A DNA stretch of 16,159 bases from Fidelibacterota bacterium (GCA_018263365.1 JAANXI010000176.1:1-16159); one strand, 5' to 3'; positions 8,542 through 15,967 are shown, numbered from the stretch's first letter. Notes: generated from the letters alone by a model not told the origin. Numbers and translations are program-made.

Positions 8542-9641
8542 ATCCGCATTTGCCTCCGAAATCTAATGGTACTGATAGCGAGCACAATCAGGGTGAACAG
8601 GAGGAGGGCGAACAATTGTCCCAGCAGATACTGTATGCCGATATCCTTCAGCATAATGCCGCGAATGATCTCCAGAAAATACTTCGCCGGGATCACCGTG
8701 CTCACCCACTGCAGGACCTGGGGCATACTTCGAATCGGGAAAATAAACCCCGACAGGATAATTGAGGGCAACATGGTACCAAGAAGTCCCCCAGCCATTG
8801 CAACCTGCTGTGAGTTTGCCACGGTTGACGCAAGCAGTCCGATGGACAGCGACGCCAGCAAAAACGCGATACTCAAACCGGCAAGCAACCAGGGCGAACC
8901 GTAGAACGGAACCCGATAGTAGAGGAGTGCGAAGACCAGCATGAGCGAGCCGACCATAAATGCCAGAAACGTATAAGGGAGCACTTTTCCAATGATGATT
9001 TGCGCCGGACCGGCCGGACTCAGCCGAAGTTGGGTCATTGTTCCGGTCTCTTTTTCCCTGGCAATGGTGATGGAGGTCAGAATCGTAGCAATCATCATGA
9101 GAAAAACGGCGACCAGTCCTGGTACGATAAAGTTGACGCCTTCCATATCAGGATTATACCAGACCCGCGGTTCCACGGTAAACAGGACCGGGAGATTTCC
9201 GGCCCCGAACACTACAGAACCAAGGATTTGCTGCATTCCCGCCTGCATGATCTTGCCGGTGTTCGAGTCCGACCCATCGATAATGGCCTGGATTGGTGGA
9301 TTTTTCCCGCGTCCGATTCGGACTGAAAAATCCGCCGGTATAATGAGCGCCCCTTTGATCGCACCGCTTTCTATTGCCTTTCTGACTTCATCCCTGGATG
9401 GATAATATCGGTGCACGCTGAAAAATTCGCTGCCGTCAAACCGACTGACGACCTCCCGGGATTCCGGCGACCAATCGTGATCAATGACCCCGATTTTCAC
9501 GTTTTTCACATCCATGTTGATGGCGTATCCGTACAGCATCATCATCAGCAGAGGAAGCAGGAACATCATTGCAATAGAGCGGGGATCGCGCCGGATGTGG
9601 AGCCCCTCTTTTTTGGCAATCGTCCAGATCCCGGAAATCAT
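8538..9641 (-). CDS. ybhS: ABC-2 family exporter permease, YbhS-like
   Basis: Inner-membrane permease of 367 residues with the same topology as its partner: first helix at about 22-40, periplasmic domain at about 45-168 (DHDWSPESR, AIIDGSDSNTG), and five more helices at about 171-194, 214-241, 251-274, 282-303 and 338-357. REKETGTMTQLRLSPA (195-210) is the ABC-2 coupling motif and FIFPIRSMP (299-307) the conserved external turn. The two permeases are clear paralogues and probably form a heterodimer. Substrate cannot be read from the sequence; the E. coli YbhFSR relatives are linked to export of drugs and to Na+/Li+ tolerance. The ATG overlaps the stop of the ATPase before it as ATGA (9638-9641). 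Confidence 0.9.
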   Translation of the reverse strand: MISGIWTIAKKEGLHIRRDPRSIAMMFLLPLLMMMLYGYAINMDVKNVKIGVIDHDWSPESREVVSRFDGSEFFSVHRYYPSRDEVRKAIESGAIKGALIIPADFSVRIGRGKNPPIQAIIDGSDSNTGKIMQAGMQQILGSVVFGAGNLPVLFTVEPRVWYNPDMEGVNFIVPGLVAVFLMMIATILTSITIAREKETGTMTQLRLSPAGPAQIIIGKVLPYTFLAFMVGSLMLVFALLYYRVPFYGSPWLLAGLSIAFLLASLSIGLLASTVANSQQVAMAGGLLGTMLPSIILSGFIFPIRSMPQVLQWVSTVIPAKYFLEIIRGIMLKDIGIQYLLGQLFALLLFTLIVLAISTIRFRRQMRI

Positions 9642-10390
9642 ACGGTCAACTCCCCCTCGTGCTCCCGGATGACGTGCACGAAAACATCCTCCATATTGGA
9701 TTTACTGTACCGTGATTTGAGGGAAGCCGGCGTATCCAGATCGAGAATAGTCCCCTTGTGCATGATTGCAGCGCGATCACAGTACTCTGCCTCCTCGAGA
9801 TAATGGGTGGTGACGAAAATCGTCGTACCGGAGCCCCTGGCCAGTTGGTAGATGGTTTGCCAGAACTGGCGGCGCGCCGACGGATCGACGCCGGAGGTTG
9901 GCTCGTCGAGGAACAGGATCTGCGGATCGTGCAGCGTGGCGCTCGCCAGGCCAACCCGCTGTTTCCATCCCAGCGGAATATCACCGGTGAGCTGATCCAA
10001 AAAATCGCCGATGCCGTAGAGGTCGGTCACCCGCTCAATTCGGTTTTTGAGTTTCTGGTTTTTCAGGCCGTATGTGCCGCCAAAGAATTCCATGTTTTCC
10101 CGAACTGTTAAATCCGAATACAGGGAAAACCGCTGGGACATGTACCCGATAACCTGCTTAATTCGCTCGGACTGCGTCATGATGGAGTAGCCGGCGACCG
10201 AACCTTTGCCATCGCTGGGAAGAAGGATGCCACACAACATGCGGATAGTCGTGGTTTTTCCGGCTCCGTTGGCCCCGAGAAATCCAAAAATCTCCCCGCG
10301 CCGAACGGAAAAGTCGATATGGTCGACGGCGGTAAATCGTCCGAATCGCTTAGTCAGATCTTCCACATCAACGGCATAATCGTGGTTCAT
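9638..10390 (-). CDS. ABC exporter ATP-binding protein (matches second ATPase half of YbhF)
   Basis: Cytosolic ATPase of 250 residues. Walker A is GANGAGKT (39-46), the Q-loop is YMSQRFS (83-89), Walker B is ILFLDE (158-163) with the D-loop SGVDP, and the H-loop histidine is H196 (TTHYLEEAE). The ABC signature is degenerate: where LSGGxKQR is usual, the protein reads LTGDIPLGWKQR (134-145). The IPLGWKQR form is what I expect for the second half of YbhF-type fused ATPases. It therefore should supply a working Walker A/B/H set, while the opposite site, which would use its signature, is likely inactive. The ATG overlaps the stop of the preceding ATPase (10387-10390), which makes equal synthesis of the two likely. 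Confidence 0.92.
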   Translation of the reverse strand: MNHDYAVDVEDLTKRFGRFTAVDHIDFSVRRGEIFGFLGANGAGKTTTIRMLCGILLPSDGKGSVAGYSIMTQSERIKQVIGYMSQRFSLYSDLTVRENMEFFGGTYGLKNQKLKNRIERVTDLYGIGDFLDQLTGDIPLGWKQRVGLASATLHDPQILFLDEPTSGVDPSARRQFWQTIYQLARGSGTTIFVTTHYLEEAEYCDRAAIMHKGTILDLDTPASLKSRYSKSNMEDVFVHVIREHEGELTV

Positions 10391-11316
10391 ATCCGCTCCT
10401 CGAGACCGGCGTACACATCTTCCATGCCCGGTTTGATCCGTCTCAAACTAAATTTGTCTGCAATCTGCCTCTCCAGGTTTTTTCGGACCTTAGCTTCATC
10501 GCCTTTGCCCTCTGCTACACTCAGGTGGAGCCGATCGCCCTTGGGATAGACGAGGTGAATCCATGGCTCCTGCTGCAGCAGCGACAAATTCTCCATCATG
10601 TTTTCGCACTTCAGTTCATACAGCTGATAGGCATAACCTGCCTGTAGTTCATCAGGAGAGCCTGTCGCCAATATGTTTCCGTGGGAGAGGAAAAAGACCT
10701 GATCGCACTGGACGGCCTCCTCCATATACGGAGTGCTGATCAGGATGGTATGACCATCGGATTGAAGTTGGTGCAGCATATCCCAGAGTTCGCTTCGGGC
10801 GATAGGATCAACGCCGGTGGTCGGCTCATCCAGGATGAGCAGCGGCGGAGCATACATCAGTACACAGATGAGCGCCAGTTTCTGCCGCATCCCGCCGGAC
10901 AAATTATCTGCGAGGCGACCAGTAAAGTCAGTGAGGCGGCTAAAATGGAGCAACTCCTCAAAGCGCTGTTGTCGCAATTCTCCCTTGATCTTATAGAGGT
11001 CGGCAAAGAACAGGAGGTTTTCCTGCACGGTGAGATCTCCGTACATTGAGAACTGCTGTGGCATATACCCGATTGATCCGGGTTGGCGCGCATCCGAAGA
11101 AGCGTAAGATATCTCGCCGGAATCCGGTTTGTTCAGGCCCACAAATGTGCTGAGTAATGTGGATTTGCCTGCCCCGTCCGGCCCGATAAATCCACAGATG
11201 TTGTTTTTTGGAATGTGTCCGGAGACCTTCTGGAGTGCAGAGACCTCGCCATAAGACTTTGAGATTTCTGAGAATTCCAGATAACCGTTAAACTGAACAG
11301 AAGCGGAATGGGGCAT
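10387..11316 (-). CDS. ABC exporter ATP-binding protein (matches first ATPase half of YbhF)
   Basis: Cytosolic ATPase of 309 residues. Walker A is GPDGAGKS (45-52), the Q-loop is YMPQQFS (84-90), the signature NLSGGMRQ (138-145) is intact, and Walker B is LLILDE (159-164) with TTGVDP. The H-loop position, normally histidine, is proline (ISTPYMEEA, P196, codon CCG). A C-terminal extension of about 75 residues (from about 235) follows the ATPase core. Together with the next gene it equals a YbhF-like two-ATPase protein cut in two. Start: ATG at 11316, with a TTG immediately before it at 11319; the ribosome site is weak (AGTAGG about 14 bases away), so reinitiation after the HlyD gene, 14 bases upstream, is plausible. 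Confidence 0.92.
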   Translation of the reverse strand: MPHSASVQFNGYLEFSEISKSYGEVSALQKVSGHIPKNNICGFIGPDGAGKSTLLSTFVGLNKPDSGEISYASSDARQPGSIGYMPQQFSMYGDLTVQENLLFFADLYKIKGELRQQRFEELLHFSRLTDFTGRLADNLSGGMRQKLALICVLMYAPPLLILDEPTTGVDPIARSELWDMLHQLQSDGHTILISTPYMEEAVQCDQVFFLSHGNILATGSPDELQAGYAYQLYELKCENMMENLSLLQQEPWIHLVYPKGDRLHLSVAEGKGDEAKVRKNLERQIADKFSLRRIKPGMEDVYAGLEERI

Positions 11317-11330
11317 CAAGTCAATCCGGC

Positions 11331-12218
11331 CTACTTTGACAGTTCCAGCACAACCGGCATCCCGATCTTCAGAATTCCTTCATTATTTGGAATCCTGACC
11401 CGCACGCCGTAGGTGAGTGAAGTTCGGGTATCTTCGGTGTATACCGTTTTGGGAGTAAATTCAGCCTCTGAGGAAATCCAGGCCACTTTGCCCGTCAAAG
11501 TGTTGTGAACTCCATCCGGCTTCACAGTAATCTCACTGCCTGTTTGAATCCGCGAGAGCATCGGTTCCGGCAGATACATCATCACCCAGACCGTATCAGT
11601 CACGCCGATAGATGTCAGCAGGTGTCCTGCCTGAATCTGCTCTCCGGTGTTGATGAATCGCTCCAACATTACTCCGGATGCCGGGGCAGAAATCGTTAAC
11701 TGCGATATCCGGTATTCCAGCAGATCCAGCTGGCTGGTCAGCTGGTCTTTCTTGTTCCGGGTTTGCCGCCTCTGGACAGGAAGTTCGTCTAATTGAGCAA
11801 GCACGACATCCCGTTCCGTCTCAATTTCGTCCACTTTGCTCCTGGCGACGCCCTCATTTTCAGCAAGGTGGCTGAATCTCTCGTATTGCTTTTGCAAAAA
11901 CCGGAGACGCGTGTTCAGCTGTTTTTCCTGGTTGTTGATGCTCGCGAACCGGAGTTCAATTCCTTCCAGTTGTTTGTGTATTTGCACCTTTTGCAGGTGA
12001 AAGTTGGTTGTATCGATCAACGCCAACCGCGACCCGGCAGTGACTCTTTTTCCCTCCTTCACTGCGCTGAAAAGCACCTCACCGGATACCGGTGACCGGA
12101 CATCTACCTGGTACGCTTCAACGGTGCCGGTCGTCTGATAGGTCCGTTCTTTATTGGATTCACATCCCATTAATATGAATGAAAGAGCGATCAGAAAAAG
12201 CGTGGCAGCCTGTTTCAT
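11331..12218 (-). CDS. ybhG: HlyD/YbhG-family membrane-fusion lipoprotein
   Basis: Periplasmic adaptor of 295 residues that would link the ABC-2 permeases to an outer-membrane channel. Residues 1-19 are a lipoprotein signal with the lipobox LMGC (C19), followed by E20. The split lipoyl (biotinyl-like) domain shows as VRSPVSGEV (about 40-48) and ISAPASGVMLERFINTGEQI (after the hairpin). Between them about 90 residues of charged heptad-like helix (about 75-170) form the coiled-coil hairpin. The C-terminal beta-barrel domain (SGSEITVKP onward) completes the fold. AAAGGAAT lies 7 bases before the ATG and overlaps the stop of the TetR gene (4-base gap), so the two are coupled. E. coli YbhG has a hydrophobic signal rather than a lipidated one as far as I recall, so lipidation here is a difference worth noting. 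Confidence 0.9.
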   Translation of the reverse strand: MKQAATLFLIALSFILMGCESNKERTYQTTGTVEAYQVDVRSPVSGEVLFSAVKEGKRVTAGSRLALIDTTNFHLQKVQIHKQLEGIELRFASINNQEKQLNTRLRFLQKQYERFSHLAENEGVARSKVDEIETERDVVLAQLDELPVQRRQTRNKKDQLTSQLDLLEYRISQLTISAPASGVMLERFINTGEQIQAGHLLTSIGVTDTVWVMMYLPEPMLSRIQTGSEITVKPDGVHNTLTGKVAWISSEAEFTPKTVYTEDTRTSLTYGVRVRIPNNEGILKIGMPVVLELSK

Positions 12219-12222
12219 ATTG

Positions 12223-12846
12223 CTATTCCTTTATTAAACCGTGAAATATTAGATCCTGGATATGCTCTAGTCGTTCTTCTATGAATTGGTCTTCATTTTC
12301 AATGGATAACACCTGCCGGGCAAACGGCCGGGCGATAAAATAAAACGCGACCGTCCCCAGCGTGCTTAGGAGCGCCTGCCTCGGATTGACCGGCCGGAAA
12401 ATTCCCCGCTCGATTCCGTCTTCGATAATCTGGATCATTTTTTGGGGAAACGGAACGGTATCAGCCTGGAATACCTGTGTGAACGCTTCGATAAAATCGG
12501 AAGAGTTTGCGTTCAGCTCCAATAGCATCAGTCTGGGAATAGCCGGATTTTGCCGAAAGAGGGAGAAATATGCCCGGATAATACCGCGAATCTGATTTTC
12601 CGGGGAGTCCGCCTCATCAATCGACTGATAGATTGAGTTGATGGCCATTCGGAACACCCGGTGCAATACTTCCCGGTGCAGGTTTTGCTTGTTGGAAAAA
12701 TAATAGTGCAGCAACGCCTTGTTGACGTTCGCCCGGTCGGCAATCGATTGCATTCGGGCACCTTTTTGTCCGTACTCAACAAATTCCTTTAGTGCTGCCC
12801 GCAGTATTTCTTTCTGCGGAGACGATTCATCAAACGCGATTTCCAC
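12223..12846 (-). CDS. TetR-family transcriptional regulator (CecR-like by context)
   Basis: DNA-binding repressor of 207 residues, first gene of the exporter operon. The N-terminal helix-turn-helix spans about 31-50 (ARMQSIADRANVNKALLHYYF), followed by the TetR hallmark SNKQNLHREVL. The remaining residues form an all-helical ligand-binding and dimerisation domain that diverges quickly, as usual. Translation starts at GTG (12846), with AGGAG 7 bases upstream; no better ATG exists. A palindrome overlapping its own promoter (12872-12889) is the probable operator, so autorepression and control of the whole operon are expected. The position matches cecR in the E. coli cecR-ybhGFSR operon; the inducing ligand is unknown. 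Confidence 0.92.
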   Translation of the reverse strand: MEIAFDESSPQKEILRAALKEFVEYGQKGARMQSIADRANVNKALLHYYFSNKQNLHREVLHRVFRMAINSIYQSIDEADSPENQIRGIIRAYFSLFRQNPAIPRLMLLELNANSSDFIEAFTQVFQADTVPFPQKMIQIIEDGIERGIFRPVNPRQALLSTLGTVAFYFIARPFARQVLSIENEDQFIEERLEHIQDLIFHGLIKE

Positions 12847-12871
12847 GAGAAGGCTCCTGTGAACTCTCTTG

Positions 12872-12889
12872 TTTAACTAATTGGTTAAA
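12872..12889. promoter_or_regulatory. Probable TetR operator
   Basis: TTTAAC (12872-12877) and GTTAAA (12884-12889) are inverted arms around TAATTG; the full 18-bp palindrome has a single mismatched pair (12878/12883) with AATT at its centre. It covers the end of the -7 box and the expected start of transcription of the regulator gene, the usual spot for a TetR repressor. A further GGTTAAA at 12896-12902 repeats the right half-site 13 bases away and could be a second contact. Confidence 0.65.
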
Positions 12890-12917
12890 ATATATGGTTA
12901 AATCAAACGAATGCAAA
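12887..12917 (-). promoter_or_regulatory. Promoter of the tetR-exporter operon
   Basis: On the minus strand TTTG (12917-12914) is followed after 19 bases by TATATTTT (12894-12887), one base from the TAnnTTTG -7 box. The leader to the GTG start would be about 35 bases and contains the AGGAG site. The overlap with the palindrome at 12872-12889 fits repression by the TetR protein. Confidence 0.55.
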
Positions 12918-12959
12918 CGATTTTTTGTAAGATATCGGGATCTATTCTTGCATACTCAT

Positions 12960-12986
12960 CCGAAAAATATTCCGGAATATATTCGG
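12960..12986. promoter_or_regulatory. 27-bp palindrome upstream of the phosphorylase promoter
   Basis: The core 12967-12980 (ATATTCCGGAATAT) is a perfect 14-bp palindrome. Outer arms CCGAA (12960-12964) and TTCGG (12982-12986) are also complementary, offset by one base. The centre lies about 37 bases before the -7 box at 13010-13017, i.e. near -50, a common place for an activator. The binding protein cannot be named. Confidence 0.5.
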
Positions 12987-12987
12987 C

Positions 12988-13017
12988 TTGTTTTTCAATA
13001 AAATGGTTTTATATTTG
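12988..13017 (+). promoter_or_regulatory. Promoter of the alpha-glucan phosphorylase gene
   Basis: TTG (12988-12990) and TATATTTG (13010-13017) are separated by exactly 19 bases, a full match to the Bacteroidota -33 TTG / -7 TAnnTTTG pattern. The expected leader is about 60 bases. This is the best promoter match in the window. Confidence 0.6.
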
Positions 13018-13085
13018 ATATTCCCTGGAATTATTAACTATATACAGAGTGACGAATTAACTGAACAGGATGCGGCGAATAGTAT

Positions 13086-14795
13086 ATGGATAAACCGACT
13101 TTAGAATCTTTCTCTGTGGATGCCAGCCAACCGAAACGATCCGTTTTTTATTTTACCATGGAAGTGGCCCTGCGAAGTGATATGCCGACGTACAGCGGAG
13201 GCTTGGGAGTCCTGGCCGGGGATACCCTCAAATCGGCCGCCGATTTGGGGATGCCCATGGTTGGGGTTACCATGCTGTGGCGCAACGGCTATTTTAAACA
13301 GGAAATCGACGAAGAGGGATGGCAGAAGGAAGAAAATGCCATCTGGGATTATCGGAACAAACTGAGAAAACTCCCGAATTATGCCCGGGTCAAAATCGCC
13401 GGGAAAAGTATCCGGATTGAGGTGTGGGAGTACGAAATTGTCGGACGCACCGGCTATACCGTTCCGGTCTATTTTCTGGATACCAATCTGCCGGAAAATC
13501 CGAAAAGTGCCCGGGACCTCAATCAATATTTATACGGCGGCGATGAATTTACCCGGCTCTGCCAGGAAGTGGTACTCGGTATCGGCGGTATACGAATCCT
13601 CCGGGATATCGGATTTAATAACGGTCAGGTGTACCATCTGAACGAAGGTCATGCCAGTCTGCTGGCCTTGGAGCTGATCCGCGAACGGGGCTATAATTCC
13701 TACGATAAAATTAAAAAGAATTGCGTGTTCACCACGCACACACCGGTGGCAGCCGGCCACGATGAATTTCCGTTCGAACTCCTGAAAAAAGTGCTGCATC
13801 CAATCTATCTGGAGCATTTGGAAGGCATCATCGGGCAGGGGCATCCTCTGAATCTGACCCGATTGTCACATAAGTTGAGTCGCTACGTTAACGGGGTCTC
13901 CCAGATGCACGGAAAAGTCGCCCGGGAGATGCTCGATGATCCGGAAATCGGGGCAATCACGAACGGCATTCACCTGCCCACCTGGATTCATCCGGCGCTC
14001 CAGGAGTTGTTTGACGAAGAGATCGGCGGATGGCAGTTCGAGCCGTCAAATTTCGTCCATGCGATTAAAATACCCGATGAGAAAATCACCAGGGCGCATT
14101 CCGCAGCCAAAAACGAATTGCTGCAATATGTGAATCAGACCTATAAAACGGATCTTAAGCCGGATGTACTCACCATTGGATTTGCACGGCGTGCGGCGAC
14201 ATACAAGCGCGCCGATCTCCTGTTCAGAGATATTGAGCGGCTGCTCGAAATCGGGGCGGGGAAACTCCAGTTCATTTATGCGGGGAAAGCACATCCCAAG
14301 GATAAGGATGGCAAGGAACTCATTCACCGGGTCATCCAGGGTGCGAAAGAGGTGAGCAGTGATATACCCGTAGTGTATCTGGAAGAGTATAACATGGATA
14401 TCGGCGCAATGCTCACCGGAGGCTGCGACGTTTGGTTAAACAACCCGCGGCGTCCCAGGGAAGCCTCAGGGACCAGTGGTATGAAAGCCTCGTCCAATGG
14501 CGTGCTCAATTTAAGTATTCTCGACGGCTGGTGGATTGAAGGCTACCTGGAAGGGAAGACGGGCTGGGCAATTGGACCAAATGCTGAACTGGCCGACATG
14601 GAATCCTATGACGACAGCAAAGATGCGGATGACCTGTACGAAAAGCTGGAAAATCAGGTAATCCCCACCTTTTATGAGGATCAGACCAAATGGACAGAGA
14701 TGATGAAGACCAGCATTGCGCTCGTGGCTCCCTATTTTAATACGCACCGGATGCTTCGGGAATACGTGGAATACGGGTACCGCGGCAGCCTCTAA
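13086..14795 (+). CDS. glgP: Alpha-glucan (glycogen/maltodextrin) phosphorylase, short form
   Basis: Cytosolic pyridoxal-phosphate enzyme of 569 residues, predicted to release glucose-1-phosphate from alpha-1,4-glucan ends. Family segments appear in order: FYFTMEVALRSDMPTYSGGL (21-40) and GVLAGDTLKSAADLG (41-55), VYHLNEGHASLL (182-193), TTHTPVAAGHDEF (216-228), FARRAATYKRADL (366-378), and NNPRRPREASGTSGMKASSN, in which K467 is the expected PLP-binding lysine. At 569 residues it lacks the N-terminal DUF3417 region of the long (about 850-residue) alpha-glucan phosphorylases and is well short of GlgP/MalP (about 800-815), matching the compact form of TIGR02094-like proteins. The start ATG has no strong Shine-Dalgarno site (AGGA is about 17 bases away). 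It is transcribed divergently from the exporter operon and has no glycogen gene beside it in this window. Confidence 0.9.
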   Translation: MDKPTLESFSVDASQPKRSVFYFTMEVALRSDMPTYSGGLGVLAGDTLKSAADLGMPMVGVTMLWRNGYFKQEIDEEGWQKEENAIWDYRNKLRKLPNYARVKIAGKSIRIEVWEYEIVGRTGYTVPVYFLDTNLPENPKSARDLNQYLYGGDEFTRLCQEVVLGIGGIRILRDIGFNNGQVYHLNEGHASLLALELIRERGYNSYDKIKKNCVFTTHTPVAAGHDEFPFELLKKVLHPIYLEHLEGIIGQGHPLNLTRLSHKLSRYVNGVSQMHGKVAREMLDDPEIGAITNGIHLPTWIHPALQELFDEEIGGWQFEPSNFVHAIKIPDEKITRAHSAAKNELLQYVNQTYKTDLKPDVLTIGFARRAATYKRADLLFRDIERLLEIGAGKLQFIYAGKAHPKDKDGKELIHRVIQGAKEVSSDIPVVYLEEYNMDIGAMLTGGCDVWLNNPRRPREASGTSGMKASSNGVLNLSILDGWWIEGYLEGKTGWAIGPNAELADMESYDDSKDADDLYEKLENQVIPTFYEDQTKWTEMMKTSIALVAPYFNTHRMLREYVEYGYRGSL

Positions 14796-14862
14796 ATTAA
14801 AAAAGACTTGAATCAGGTGGGTCCTTTCCCTTATTTTTCGAAGCAATTTTTGGGATAACATC

Positions 14863-14888
14863 AATATTGTGATACGTGTCACAATATT
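14863..14888. promoter_or_regulatory. CRP/FNR-family type palindrome
   Basis: AATATTGTGA (14863-14872) and TCACAATATT (14879-14888) are perfect 10-base inverted arms around TACGTG, so it contains TGTGA-N6-TCACA, the exact CRP consensus half-sites and spacing. It lies 68 bases after the phosphorylase stop and about 95 bases upstream of a possible -7 box for the MBL gene. As RNA it would form a 10-bp hairpin, but the bases after it (TTCCGTC) are not a proper U-tract, so an operator is favoured over a terminator. Confidence 0.55.
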
Positions 14889-14963
14889 TTCCGTCTTACT
14901 TTTTTAATTAGTAAAGTTGCTAACGAAATCTTTGGTGATTTTTCATCGGGGTAAGATGGATTT

Positions 14964-14990
14964 TTGTCCTATCTGTTGTTTATATATTTG
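14964..14990 (+). promoter_or_regulatory. Possible promoter of the MBL hydrolase gene
   Basis: TATATTTG (14983-14990) is a full TAnnTTTG match and is the same octamer as at the phosphorylase promoter. The nearest upstream TTG (14964-14966) is only 16 bases away rather than 19, so the -33 element is uncertain. The leader would be about 55-60 bases. Confidence 0.35.
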
Positions 14991-15052
14991 CAAAATCGAT
15001 GTTGACAATGAATTATATTGTAGCCAGCCTAACCATCTGTTGAGGTGAATCC

Positions 15053-15967
15053 ATGTTGGTGAGATTTTGGGGGGTTCGGGGATCAATTGCCACACCGGGG
15101 CAAAATACCGTTAATTATGGCGGCAACACTTCATGCGTGGAACTGGAAATTGACGGCAATTATTTTGTGCTGGATGCCGGGACAGGCATTCGGTTGCTCG
15201 GATTGGACTTGCACCAGCGTCGCGAACGCGGAACGATTAACCTGCTGATCAGCCATCCGCATTGGGATCATATTCAGGGGTTGCCGTTTTTTATGCCGGC
15301 TTTCCGGGAAGAGTACGAGCTCAACATCTTTGGATATGAATCCACCAATCAGGAACTGGAAAAGATTATTGCCAACCAGATGGATCCGACGTACTTCCCG
15401 GTGCAATTAGGCGATTTGGATGCGAAACTGAACTTCAATAAAGTTGCTGAGGGGAGCTTTCGCATTGACGATATCCGTATTGACTCGATCTTCCTGAATC
15501 ATCCCGGATATAACATAGCGTACCGGTTCAACTGGAAGGGCAAAACGCTAGTATATGCCACTGATAACCAGCCATACGGATTTTGTCCGCATCTCGGCAG
15601 ATGGGCCACCGATGAATACTTTGAGAATGCAAAAAATCATTCATTTAAACACGTGGAACTGTATTTTGAGGATCTGAACGAGCGCATCATAGATTTTGCG
15701 AAGGGCGCCGATCTGCTAATCCACGACACCCAGTACACTCCGGAGGAGTTTCGCCGGAAAATCGATTGGGGGCATTCCAGTTATGAGTTTACAGCAGAGC
15801 TGGCAATTCAGGCAGATGTGGAATCTGTGATATTATTTCATCATGAGCCGGAGCATTCTGACGAGATGGTCAGACAGATAGAAACCCAGACGAACAATAT
15901 CCTGAAAAACGCCGGGCATAATATTGCTTGCCAGGCAGCGCATGAGGGGCTGGAAGTGCTGGTGTGA
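15053..15967 (+). CDS. MBL-fold (metallo-beta-lactamase superfamily) hydrolase
   Basis: Cytosolic metal-dependent hydrolase of 304 residues. The zinc motif is SHPHWDH (H68, H70, D72, H73); further candidate ligands are H150 (FLNHPG), D171 (YATDNQ), D225 (HDTQY) and H263 or H264 (FHHEPEH). The opening MLVRFWGVRGSIATPG and NYGGNTSCVEL with LDAGTGIRLLG are typical of the RNase Z/PhnP-like branch, which cleaves phosphodiesters. The true substrate is not visible: a cyclic phosphodiesterase or RNA-processing role is possible, but neither is shown. GAGGTG sits 7 bases before the ATG. No partner gene follows within the window, and an intrinsic terminator begins 21 bases after the stop, so it is likely a single-gene unit. 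Confidence 0.88.
   Translation: MLVRFWGVRGSIATPGQNTVNYGGNTSCVELEIDGNYFVLDAGTGIRLLGLDLHQRRERGTINLLISHPHWDHIQGLPFFMPAFREEYELNIFGYESTNQELEKIIANQMDPTYFPVQLGDLDAKLNFNKVAEGSFRIDDIRIDSIFLNHPGYNIAYRFNWKGKTLVYATDNQPYGFCPHLGRWATDEYFENAKNHSFKHVELYFEDLNERIIDFAKGADLLIHDTQYTPEEFRRKIDWGHSSYEFTAELAIQADVESVILFHHEPEHSDEMVRQIETQTNNILKNAGHNIACQAAHEGLEVLV

Noticed and set aside
12792..13001. 69-residue open frame across the tetR-glgP intergenic region
   Set aside because: It runs through the tetR start, both promoters and two palindromes, with no ribosome site.
14796..14862. Intrinsic terminator right after glgP
   Set aside because: No stem longer than about 3 bp was found before the T-rich stretches; the only strong hairpin is the CRP-type palindrome further on.
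15002..15007. TTGACA upstream of the MBL hydrolase gene as a sigma-70 -35 box
   Set aside because: No TATAAT-like box lies 16-18 bases downstream (CAGCCT is there), and other promoters in the window follow a different layout.
14863..15967. MBL hydrolase as a cAMP phosphodiesterase linked to the CRP-type site
   Set aside because: Attractive, but the protein shows only general RNase Z/PhnP-like features and nothing specific for cyclic nucleotides.
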